This document shows, one piece after another, positions 8,008 through 15,058 of a stretch of DNA of 64,000 nucleotides. Position 1 is the first letter of the stretch; each line of letters begins with the position of its first letter. A model generated the notes under the pieces. That model did not search any database and was not told the origin of the DNA. It was given only the letters and a program-made list of their open reading frames with translations. Source of the DNA: VAZQ01 sp045811525 (lineage in GTDB: Bacteria > Pseudomonadota > Alphaproteobacteria > Rhizobiales > Xanthobacteraceae); NCBI GenBank assembly GCA_045811525.1, contig JBJMTV010000005.1, positions 30,660 through 94,659 on the forward strand, given 5' to 3'. The position numbers and the translations under genes were made by a program.

Positions 8008-9279
8008 ATGGGCACCGCAAACTTCGGCATTGCCGGCCTGGATTGGCAGCAGCGGGTGAACTGGGACCGGCTGAAAAAATACCGCACTGAGCGCGCGCGC
8101 GAGATGATGAAGAAGCATGGTCTCGGCGCCGTGCTCTGCATGTATGACGAGAACGTGCGTTATCTCACTGGGACGCTCACCCCCGGCTGGAATCGCCTGA
8201 AGCCCGGATTGCGCTATGCGATCCTATGCGGCGACGGTGCGCCGGTGCTGTTCGAGCAGGGCGATCTCGGCTTTCAGATCGAGCGCCACTCGCCATGGAT
8301 CCCGAAAGAAAACGTCCGCCACTCCTTTGCCTGGATCAAAGGCGCCGCCGGTCCTGCCTCGACCCAGCAGGTCACGAAGTTCACCAACGCCATCATCGAG
8401 GAGATGCGCCGGCACGGGGTAGCCGGACAGAAGCTCGGTGTCGATTTCATCGACATCAACATGATACGCATCTTCCAGGAGAAGGGCATCAACTGGACTG
8501 ACGGGATGACGCCGATGATGGAGGCGCGCGCCGTCAAGAACCAGGACGAGCAGGAGTGTTTCCGCATCGTGGGCGCCATAGGCGATGCGACGCATTGGGA
8601 ATGCATGAAGTTTCTGCGGCCCGGTATCACCGAGAACCAGGTCACGGCGCACCTGATGCAGTACCTCTATAACATTCCCGGCATGGAGGATGTGGAGGAC
8701 GTCATCGTTTCGTCGGGCCCGAATACCTGGCCCAACTGGCGCAACTTCTCCGACCGCATCATTCAGCCCGGTGACATCGTGTTCATGGATTTGGCGGCGT
8801 TGACATGGAACGGTTACAAGTCCTGTTATTACCGCACCTATTGCGTCGGCAAGGAGCCCAGCCAGGAGCAGAAGGAGACCTACGAGACCGCGCTCAAGTG
8901 GCTCTACGATTCGATTGGCGCAGTCAGGGTGGGCGCGACAACGCGGGACATCGCCTTGAAGTGGCCGTCCGCCATGGAAACCTGGGGCTATGAGGATGAG
9001 GATCAGGCCGCCGCCAATCTTTGGGGCCATGGCCTCGGGCTCGCGCAGTACGATCCACCGGTTATCTCGCGCATCTGGTCGCTCGACCATCCCGTGGACA
9101 TCCAGGAAGGCATGACGTTCGCCCTGGAGACGCAGCACGGCAAGCGCTTCCGCTATGGCGTGCGCATTGAGGAAATGCTCATCGTTCACAAGAACGAGAT
9201 CGAGATCGTCTCCAATTTCCCGGTCAAGCAGATCACGGTGGTCGATCCGCTGCCGGGCTACGGCGATCATGTGAGGTGA
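8008..9279 (+). CDS. M24-family (pita-bread fold) hydrolase with substituted metal ligand, possibly non-peptidase
   Basis: 423 residues with the two-domain layout of Xaa-Pro peptidase, creatinase and DddP proteins. The creatinase-like N-domain covers about residues 20-170, and the M24 domain follows. Candidate M24 metal or active residues are Asp in VFMDLAALTW, His in WGHGLGLAQYDPP, Glu in FALETQ and Glu in RIEEMLIV. The usual second Asp (GYxSDxTRT) is replaced: the segment reads GYKSCYYRT. Loss of this ligand makes a normal dinuclear aminopeptidase unlikely. Creatinase, which is metal-free, and DddP show that this fold does other chemistry. The gene lies in a catabolic run, 28 bases before the PEP-synthase-like gene, so a ring-opening or C-N/C-S cleaving role is plausible but unproven. 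Confidence 0.85.
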   Translation: MGTANFGIAGLDWQQRVNWDRLKKYRTERAREMMKKHGLGAVLCMYDENVRYLTGTLTPGWNRLKPGLRYAILCGDGAPVLFEQGDLGFQIERHSPWIPKENVRHSFAWIKGAAGPASTQQVTKFTNAIIEEMRRHGVAGQKLGVDFIDINMIRIFQEKGINWTDGMTPMMEARAVKNQDEQECFRIVGAIGDATHWECMKFLRPGITENQVTAHLMQYLYNIPGMEDVEDVIVSSGPNTWPNWRNFSDRIIQPGDIVFMDLAALTWNGYKSCYYRTYCVGKEPSQEQKETYETALKWLYDSIGAVRVGATTRDIALKWPSAMETWGYEDEDQAAANLWGHGLGLAQYDPPVISRIWSLDHPVDIQEGMTFALETQHGKRFRYGVRIEEMLIVHKNEIEIVSNFPVKQITVVDPLPGYGDHVR

Positions 9280-9306
9280 ACGACATCCCGCGACAGAAGA
9301 GCTGAT

Positions 9307-10590
9307 ATGACCGAGTTGGTCATTCCGCTGAGCGCACCGCGCGCCGGCGATGCCGCCTGCACCGGCCCGAAGGCCGCCAATCTTGCCGCTCTCGCGGCAG
9401 CGGGACTGCCGACGCCGGGCGGCTTCTGTCTGACGGCCGGGGCGTATCGCACTCAGCTCAGTGCGCTCGGGCTTGGTCAGACCGTGCGAGACTACGAGGC
9501 GGGCGACCTCACCATCCAGCGGCGCTTGTCCATCGAGATCCGCCTTGCATTGCATCAGCAGCCCATCGCCGATGAAATCGTCGTACCGTTGCTGGCGGCC
9601 TGGAGGTCGCAGCGCGCCTTGAACGTAAACCCAACCGCGATCCGTTCCTCGGCCATGGTCGAGGATCGCAAGGGCGCCAACTTTGCCGGCCAGTTCGAAA
9701 GCTTTCTCGGCATCGAGGATGAGGCGTCTTTTCTCACCGCCGTGCGCGCCTGCTGGGCCGCGCTGTGGACCAGCAACGCCCGCCGCTACATGGCCAATCA
9801 CGGCCTCTCGCCGGCAGCGACGGCGATGGCGGTGCTGATCCAGCCGGTTGTCGCTGCGGTCGCCTCAGGCGGAGGGCTGAGCGAGACTGCCGACGGGCAA
9901 ATGCTCATCAGTGCGACCTGGGGCCTGGGCTCGGCCATCGCGCAAGGGCAGGTCGTGCCGGATCGGATCGTGCTGTCGCGCGCAGGCTTCCTGCGGACCA
10001 TCGATGCCGGTCGCAAGACGCATCGCGACACATGCGGTCACGGCCCAGCCGCTTCCGCCGAAGCGGTGGATAGTACCCTCGTGACTGCGCCCTCGCTCGA
10101 TGCGGCGCAGGCTGTCTCGCTCGGCCGTTTGATCCGCAAAGCCGAAACGGTGGTAGGCGGGCCGGTCGAGGTCGAGTGGGCACTCGACCAGGAGGGTTTC
10201 AAGCTGCTGCAAGCGCGTCCCCTCACGCTCGCGCCCGTGACCATGCCGGACGCGATCTGGCTCACGCACCCCGGTCTCAACGGTCACCCAGCCGGCATCG
10301 GCTGGGGGGCGGGCAGGGCTGTGGTCGTGAGCTGCGAGTGCGAGCTCGCCCGGGTTGCACCGGGCGACGTCCTGGTTACGCGCGTCGCCGGGCCTGCGCT
10401 CAGCCATGTGCTGGGTCGCGTCGCCGGCGTCGTGACCGAGCTCGGCGGCTCCACCTCGCATCTTGCCTCGCTCGCTCGCGAGCGCGGTATCCCCATGGTG
10501 CTCGGTGTGCTCGACGCGACGAGCCGCATCCCGGATGGCTCGCAAGTCGCGGTGGATGGCGTCGCCGGCGTGGTGCGATGGATGAATTGA
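9307..10590 (+). CDS. Short PEP synthase/PPDK-like protein (nucleotide-binding domain plus swivelling His domain only)
   Basis: 427 residues. The N-terminus (KAANLAALAAAGLPTPGGFCLT) and NPTAIRSSAMVEDRKGANFAGQFESFLG match the ATP-grasp PEP/pyruvate-binding domain. VEVEWALDQEGFKLLQARPLTL closes that domain. The C-terminus is the mobile phosphohistidine domain, with TSHLASLARERGIPMVLG from about residue 383 and catalytic His at about 385. The large PEP/pyruvate TIM barrel of true PEP synthase is absent, so it cannot run the full PEP synthase reaction alone. Rifampin phosphotransferases use these two domains plus another substrate domain. Its stop overlaps the next start (TGATG), tying it to a D-2-hydroxyacid dehydrogenase. 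Possible role: ATP-dependent phosphorylation of a pathway intermediate. Confidence 0.8.
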   Translation: MTELVIPLSAPRAGDAACTGPKAANLAALAAAGLPTPGGFCLTAGAYRTQLSALGLGQTVRDYEAGDLTIQRRLSIEIRLALHQQPIADEIVVPLLAAWRSQRALNVNPTAIRSSAMVEDRKGANFAGQFESFLGIEDEASFLTAVRACWAALWTSNARRYMANHGLSPAATAMAVLIQPVVAAVASGGGLSETADGQMLISATWGLGSAIAQGQVVPDRIVLSRAGFLRTIDAGRKTHRDTCGHGPAASAEAVDSTLVTAPSLDAAQAVSLGRLIRKAETVVGGPVEVEWALDQEGFKLLQARPLTLAPVTMPDAIWLTHPGLNGHPAGIGWGAGRAVVVSCECELARVAPGDVLVTRVAGPALSHVLGRVAGVVTELGGSTSHLASLARERGIPMVLGVLDATSRIPDGSQVAVDGVAGVVRWMN

Positions 10591-11588
10591 TGCGAGGCGG
10601 CCGTTCCCGTCCAGTCATTTTCGTGACGCAACCCGTGGCGAAAAGCGCAATTGCGCGTCTGCGCGAAGTTGGAACGGTGAAGATCAACCCTGACGCAACA
10701 CGCATCATGGCGAAAAAGCCGCTCATTGATGCGGTGCGTCGATGCGACATCCTCTTCTGCCTGTTGCACGACCGCATTGATCGCAGCGTCGTCACTGCCA
10801 ACCCGAAGCTGCGCCTCATTGCGGCACAGTCCATCTCCCCATCCAATATTGACGTCGCGGCGGCCACTGCCCATCGCCTCCCGGTGACAGTGGTGCCACC
10901 GGTTACGACCGAGGCCACCGCCGATCTCACGTTCGCCCTCATGCTGGCGGTCGGCCGGCGGCTCGTGGAGGGTGACCGGCTGGTACGTGCGGGCAAATTC
11001 CCCGGTGGACAATCGAGCCATCTGCTCGGCGCCTTCGTCTGGGGAAAGACCGTCGGCTTGATTGGCGGAGGCGGGCTGATTGGCCGCGCCGTCGCTCGGC
11101 GCGCGCGCGGATTTTCGATGCGCGTTCTTTATTGGGCGCCGCGGCGGAAATCGGCGGGTATCGAGCGGGAGGCTGGCCTGACATTCGCTCCACTCGAGCA
11201 GTTGCTCGGCGAGTCGGACTTCGTGTCGATACATTCTCCGCTCGTTCCCGACACTTGGCACCAGATCGGATCGGCCGAGCTCAGGCTGATGAAGAAGAGC
11301 GCCTTTCTGATCAACACCGCGCGTGGCGCGATCGTTGATGAGGCGGCGCTGGTACGCGCACTTAGGACCGGGCGGATCGCCGGCGCCGGGCTCGACGTCT
11401 TCGAACGCGAGCCGAAGGTCTCTGCGGAGCTGCGCAAGATGGCGAATGTCGTGCTGACGCCGCATCTCGGCAGCGCCACGATCGAGGTGCGTGAGAGCAT
11501 GGCGAACATCGTGGTCGACAACATCCTGTCATTTCTGGCGGGCAAGCGACCGCCCAATTGCGTAAACCCCGAGGTGCTGCAAGGGTGA
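10590..11588 (+). CDS. D-isomer specific 2-hydroxyacid dehydrogenase
   Basis: 332-residue NAD-dependent dehydrogenase of the D-2-hydroxyacid family (SerA, formate and glycerate dehydrogenase relatives). The NAD motif is GKTVGLIGGGGLIGRAVA. Catalytic Arg is in INTARGAIVDEAAL, Glu is expected in DVFEREPKV, and His is in TPHLGSATIEV. The start is taken at 10590 because it forms TGATG with the preceding stop; an in-frame ATG at 10578 adds four residues. It should act in the cytosol, oxidising or reducing a 2-hydroxy/2-oxo acid. It is not a SerA copy, since it lacks the C-terminal ACT domain. It sits directly before a second family member. Confidence 0.85.
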   Translation: MRGGRSRPVIFVTQPVAKSAIARLREVGTVKINPDATRIMAKKPLIDAVRRCDILFCLLHDRIDRSVVTANPKLRLIAAQSISPSNIDVAAATAHRLPVTVVPPVTTEATADLTFALMLAVGRRLVEGDRLVRAGKFPGGQSSHLLGAFVWGKTVGLIGGGGLIGRAVARRARGFSMRVLYWAPRRKSAGIEREAGLTFAPLEQLLGESDFVSIHSPLVPDTWHQIGSAELRLMKKSAFLINTARGAIVDEAALVRALRTGRIAGAGLDVFEREPKVSAELRKMANVVLTPHLGSATIEVRESMANIVVDNILSFLAGKRPPNCVNPEVLQG

Positions 11589-11615
11589 ACACCTTCGGGA
11601 GTTTCCGAGCAAGTC

Positions 11616-12578
11616 ATGCCGCGTCCTCTGATTGCCATTACCGATAGTCCATTTCCGTCGCTCGATCCCGCGAAGGCAGCGCTGGCGCACATCGATCCAG
11701 AGCTGCGGATGGCGAGCAGCGCGTCTGCCGAGGACGTCCTTGCGGTGGCGCGGGACGCCGACGCAATCCTCGTGACCTATGCCAAGCTGCCAGGCGAGCT
11801 CCTGCGGCAGCTCACACGTTGCAAAGCGATCGGCCGCTTTGGACTGGGCGTCGACAATATCGACTTGCCGGCGGCGGCCTCGCTGGGGATCAGCGTCACC
11901 TACGTGCCGGATTATTGCATGCACGAGGTGTCGGACCATGCGATTGCGCTGCTGCTCGCTTTGGCTCGCAAGGTGACCTTGTCGAACAAGCTCGTGCAAT
12001 CCGGACGCTGGGAGGTGGCGCCCATCGTGCCGATCCACCGGCTCTTCGGCCGTGTGCTCGGGCTGGTGGGCTTCGGCAATATTCCGTGCGCGCTCGCGCC
12101 CAAGGCAGCCGCATTTGGATTGCGGGTCGTTACCTATGACCCATTCGTGACAGCGGACGTACTCGCAGCCGCCGGGGTGGAGGCGCTTAGCATGGAGGAA
12201 TTGTTGCCGGTATCCGACTTCGTCTCTCTGCACGCACCGCTCTCCCCGGCAACGCGCGGGCTTTTCAACGCGGATGTCTTCAGCCGCATGAAGCGCGGCG
12301 CTTTGCTCATCAATACTGCACGCGGACCTTTGATCGACGAGGCGGCGCTGATCGCCGCGCTCGATTCCGGACAGCTCGGTGGTGCCGCTCTCGATGTGGT
12401 GAGCGTCGAGCCTATTCCGGCCGACTCGAAGCTGCTCGGGCGAGACAATGTGATTCTCACACCGCACACGGCGTTCTACTCGGTCGAGGCGCTCGAGGAG
12501 CTGCAGACCAAATGCGCTGCCGACGTCGCTCGTGTGCTTTCGGGGGAGCGGCCGATCTACCCGGTCAAGACGAGTTGA
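11616..12578 (+). CDS. D-isomer specific 2-hydroxyacid dehydrogenase (CtBP-like branch)
   Basis: 320 residues and clearly diverged from its upstream neighbour. The N-domain has AIGRFGLGVDNIDLPAA. The NAD motif GRVLGLVGFGNIPCALA has Ile-Pro in place of the usual Ile-Gly-x. Catalytic Arg is in INTARGPLIDEAAL, Glu is in VVSVEPIPAD, and His is in LTPHTAFYS. The SVEP and HTAFYS forms resemble C-terminal-binding-protein-like dehydrogenases. The Pro in the dinucleotide motif is unusual and might weaken NAD binding. The gene follows the first dehydrogenase by 27 bases and precedes a Bug receptor by 45, so it is probably in the same transcript. Confidence 0.83.
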   Translation: MPRPLIAITDSPFPSLDPAKAALAHIDPELRMASSASAEDVLAVARDADAILVTYAKLPGELLRQLTRCKAIGRFGLGVDNIDLPAAASLGISVTYVPDYCMHEVSDHAIALLLALARKVTLSNKLVQSGRWEVAPIVPIHRLFGRVLGLVGFGNIPCALAPKAAAFGLRVVTYDPFVTADVLAAAGVEALSMEELLPVSDFVSLHAPLSPATRGLFNADVFSRMKRGALLINTARGPLIDEAALIAALDSGQLGGAALDVVSVEPIPADSKLLGRDNVILTPHTAFYSVEALEELQTKCAADVARVLSGERPIYPVKTS

Positions 12579-12623
12579 CACGCGATCCCGCCGCAGACTG
12601 TTGCGGCTGAACTGGAGCGGGAA

Positions 12624-13607
12624 ATGATTGTTTCGCGACGCTGCATGCTGACGACAGCGTGCTTGGGACTGGCTGCCTCGTTCGCGCCTGGCTCGCGGGC
12701 TCGGGAGGGGTATCCTGCTAAGCCGATCAAGCTGATTGTGCCGCTGGCAGCGGGCGGGGGCATCGATTTTACCGCCCGCGTTACCGCACAGAAGCTTTCC
12801 GATCTGCTCGGGCAGCAAGTCGTGGTGGAGAACCAGGGCGGCGCAGGCGGTACGCTCGGCGTCAATGCCGTCGTGCGATCGGCGCCGGATGGCTACACGC
12901 TCCTTTATCACTCGGTAAGCGGGGTCGTGAGTGCTGCAGTAACCAAGGACCTTCCCTATGACTGGCTGCGCGATCTTGCGCCGGTCTCGCTGGTCACCCG
13001 CTTCGCCCCGGTCCTGATCATCAATCCCTCGCTGCCAGCCAAGGACCTGAAGGAGTTCGTCGCGCTCGCGAAAGCCAATCCTGGCAAGTTCAGCTACGGA
13101 TCCTCCGGCGCAGGGAGCGCGATCCACTTGGCCAGCGAGCTTTTCAAAACGGCTGCCGGCATAGATTTGGTGCACGTGCCGTATCGCGGGAATGCCGGTG
13201 TGATGCCCGATCTGCTCGCGGGGCGCATCGCCATGCTGATCGATGGCGTGCCGGCGCAAGTCAAGAATATTACATCCGGGACGGTGCGGGCACTCGGGGT
13301 GACCACCCGCACCCGCACACCAGTGCTGCCCGATGTGCCCACGATCCTCGAGCAGGGAATCGATTACGAGGTGCCGTACTGGACGGCGCTGTATGCGCCG
13401 GCGGGCACACCCAAGCCGATCATCAACAAGCTCGCGAGCGAGACCGCCAAAAGCATGCATGACCCCAGCATGATCAGCCGGCTGCAGAATGCAGGGACCG
13501 AGGCCGTTGGCTCCAGCCCACAGGAGCTCGATGCCTTCAACCGCGATCAGCTCGCGCTCTACCGGCGTATTGTGCAGGACCCGAAGTTGCAGCTGAACCT
13601 GCAATAA
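12624..13607 (+). CDS. Bug-family tripartite tricarboxylate transporter substrate-binding protein
   Basis: 327-residue periplasmic receptor of the Bug/TctC family. An N-terminal signal contains a twin-arginine (SRRCMLTTACLG) and ends near GSRA. The mature part begins YPAKPIKLIVPLAAGGGIDF, the family hallmark, followed by VVVENQGGAGGTLG and APDGYTLLY. VPYRGNAGVMPDLLAGRI is the ligand-loop region. Such receptors feed TctA/TctB-type secondary transporters with carboxylates. No TctAB genes are nearby, which is common for Bug proteins in beta- and alphaproteobacteria. The receptor may sense or deliver the acid handled by the upstream dehydrogenases. Confidence 0.9.
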   Translation: MIVSRRCMLTTACLGLAASFAPGSRAREGYPAKPIKLIVPLAAGGGIDFTARVTAQKLSDLLGQQVVVENQGGAGGTLGVNAVVRSAPDGYTLLYHSVSGVVSAAVTKDLPYDWLRDLAPVSLVTRFAPVLIINPSLPAKDLKEFVALAKANPGKFSYGSSGAGSAIHLASELFKTAAGIDLVHVPYRGNAGVMPDLLAGRIAMLIDGVPAQVKNITSGTVRALGVTTRTRTPVLPDVPTILEQGIDYEVPYWTALYAPAGTPKPIINKLASETAKSMHDPSMISRLQNAGTEAVGSSPQELDAFNRDQLALYRRIVQDPKLQLNLQ

Positions 13608-13977
13608 CCCGCGGCAGGCTGGATGGTCGTGCAGCAGCTGGCTGCTACACCGGCTGCGCGAAAACGGCGTTCCGGTCACGGGAAGAAGCCCGGCATGAAC
13701 GCGGCCAGGCTTCCCCGGAGGCAGTGATACTCGACGCTACCTTTCACTGTCCCCACAAGGGGTCACGAGTCGAACCTAACACCGCAGGCTCGGAGAGCGG
13801 TGGTAGGCCGGTCGCAGGAGAAACAAGCGCAAGCAGCGTGACAGTTTAGCTACAGCTGGAGACTACCGGTGCGATGATGCAGACGTGCGCGTGAGCGCGG
13901 GCCGGTTCGCCCGGCTTCAGCTATGGTGCGAGATTACACGGAAGAGCCGTGCACCTCCGAAACAGCGCGCGTGAGAA
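13608..13977. other. 370-base gene-free region with many stem-loops, possible structured RNA
   Basis: No credible coding frame. Several short perfect stems follow one another: CCCC-ACAA-GGGG inside an ACTCG...CGAGT pair (about 13730-13775), GCCGG-TTCG-type loop-CCGGC (about 13902-13918), and CACGG-AAGAG-CCGTG (about 13937-13953). A nearly matched stem GAAGCCCGG/CCAGGCTTC lies near 13684-13716. The density of GC stems exceeds what a simple terminator would need. It could be a small RNA, a group II intron fragment or an old repeat. None of these can be settled by eye. Confidence 0.35.
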
Positions 13978-14931
13978 TTACTTGATCGCCTGGGGATTGA
14001 TGGGCGAGCCAGTCGCGCCGGTGATGATCAGCGGCGGTCCGCAGAAGAAGAACTCATGAACACCGTCTCGCTCGCAATCCTCGGCGAGATCCTTGAGATA
14101 GAAGATTTCGCCCATGCATAGACCCATCGCCGGGATCACGACCCAGTGCCAGGGCTGGTTCGCCTCTGTCGTCTCATTCGGTCGTACCTCGACGCCCCAG
14201 GTGTCAGTACAGATCGCTGCTATTTCCTTGTCCTGACACCAATAGCAGTTCTCGAACTTAACCCCTGGTGCGTCGCCGCCGGCATAGCCGCCCCACTGCT
14301 GCTCCTTGAGACAGCGTTCTATTTGTCCCGTGCGGATGATGACGAAATCGCCGCGCCTGATCTCGACCTTCTGTTCTTTCGCGCATTTGTCGAGCTCGTC
14401 GTTGGAGATTCCTTCACCGTCATTGAGCCAGTCCACGCCGCGGAAGCGTGCAATGTCGAGGAGCACGCCACGACCGACCATCTTGTCCTTCGAATGCTCG
14501 ATGCCGAGCACGTTGAGGCCTCGCGCATCGATGAGCTTCGCGTCATAGCCGTTGTAAGCCTTGTCCTCGTAGAAGATGTGGCCGAGCGCGTCCCAGTGGG
14601 TGGCACCCTGTACACACAGCATCAGCGTGTCGTCGGCATAGCGGATCTTGTTCCAGTCCTGCCGTTCGGCGATTGCATCGGTCCCGGTCGCGAGCATCTG
14701 GTGGATCGGATTGAAGCGGCCGCCGAACAGGCCCGTCTGCGGGCCGTTAGCGTCGAGCGGAATGCCGAGCGCAAACACCTTGCCCTTACGGATCAGCTTC
14801 GCGGCTTCGACGATGTCCTCGGGGCTCACGTGATTGAGCGTGCCGATCTGGTCCTCTTTGCCCCAGCGCCCCCAGTTCTTGAGCTTCTCCGTCGCTTCGG
14901 CAATCGCCTGTCGGCCGACCTTGATATTCAT
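13978..14931 (-). CDS. Cyclase-family amidohydrolase (kynurenine formamidase/isatin hydrolase-like), variant metal motif
   Basis: 317 residues from the ATG at 14931, starting MNIKVGRQAIAEATEKLKNW. The protein belongs to the putative cyclase family that includes KynB and isatin hydrolase, which hydrolyse amides or lactams with a metal. The family motif HxGTHxDxPxH is here QGATHWDALGH near residues 111-121. The first His is Gln and the Pro is Leu, while the second His, Asp and last His remain. This variant looks like a separate branch with Q-x-x-T-(H/Q)-WD. It is last in the minus-strand operon with the molybdenum hydroxylase, which fits opening of a ring after hydroxylation to a lactam. Confidence 0.82.
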   Translation of the reverse strand: MNIKVGRQAIAEATEKLKNWGRWGKEDQIGTLNHVSPEDIVEAAKLIRKGKVFALGIPLDANGPQTGLFGGRFNPIHQMLATGTDAIAERQDWNKIRYADDTLMLCVQGATHWDALGHIFYEDKAYNGYDAKLIDARGLNVLGIEHSKDKMVGRGVLLDIARFRGVDWLNDGEGISNDELDKCAKEQKVEIRRGDFVIIRTGQIERCLKEQQWGGYAGGDAPGVKFENCYWCQDKEIAAICTDTWGVEVRPNETTEANQPWHWVVIPAMGLCMGEIFYLKDLAEDCERDGVHEFFFCGPPLIITGATGSPINPQAIK

Positions 14932-15058
14932 GGACTTGGTTCCTTGGAGGTGTCCGTTCGACAGCAGTTGCCCGGATGAGATCACGTGAATAGCGGATCG
15001 AGCATGCTTCGTGCTTGGTTGGGTGCCAATGTGCTCTCGGCCGTCATCCCTGGCGTGG

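Noticed and set aside
8224..9801. 525-codon minus-strand frame
   Set aside because: It lies opposite the M24-fold enzyme and the PEP-synthase-like gene and has no recognisable motif or start site.
11529..13679. 716-codon open frame on the minus strand
   Set aside because: It is antisense to two dehydrogenases and a Bug receptor that have clear motifs. Its translation is Arg/His-rich without family features, as expected of a GC-rich shadow.
13608..13977. Firm call of a group II intron
   Set aside because: One hairpin (GGAAGAGCCGTG) recalls intron domain V, but the required partner strand and 34-base form are not present, and there is no reverse transcriptase gene.
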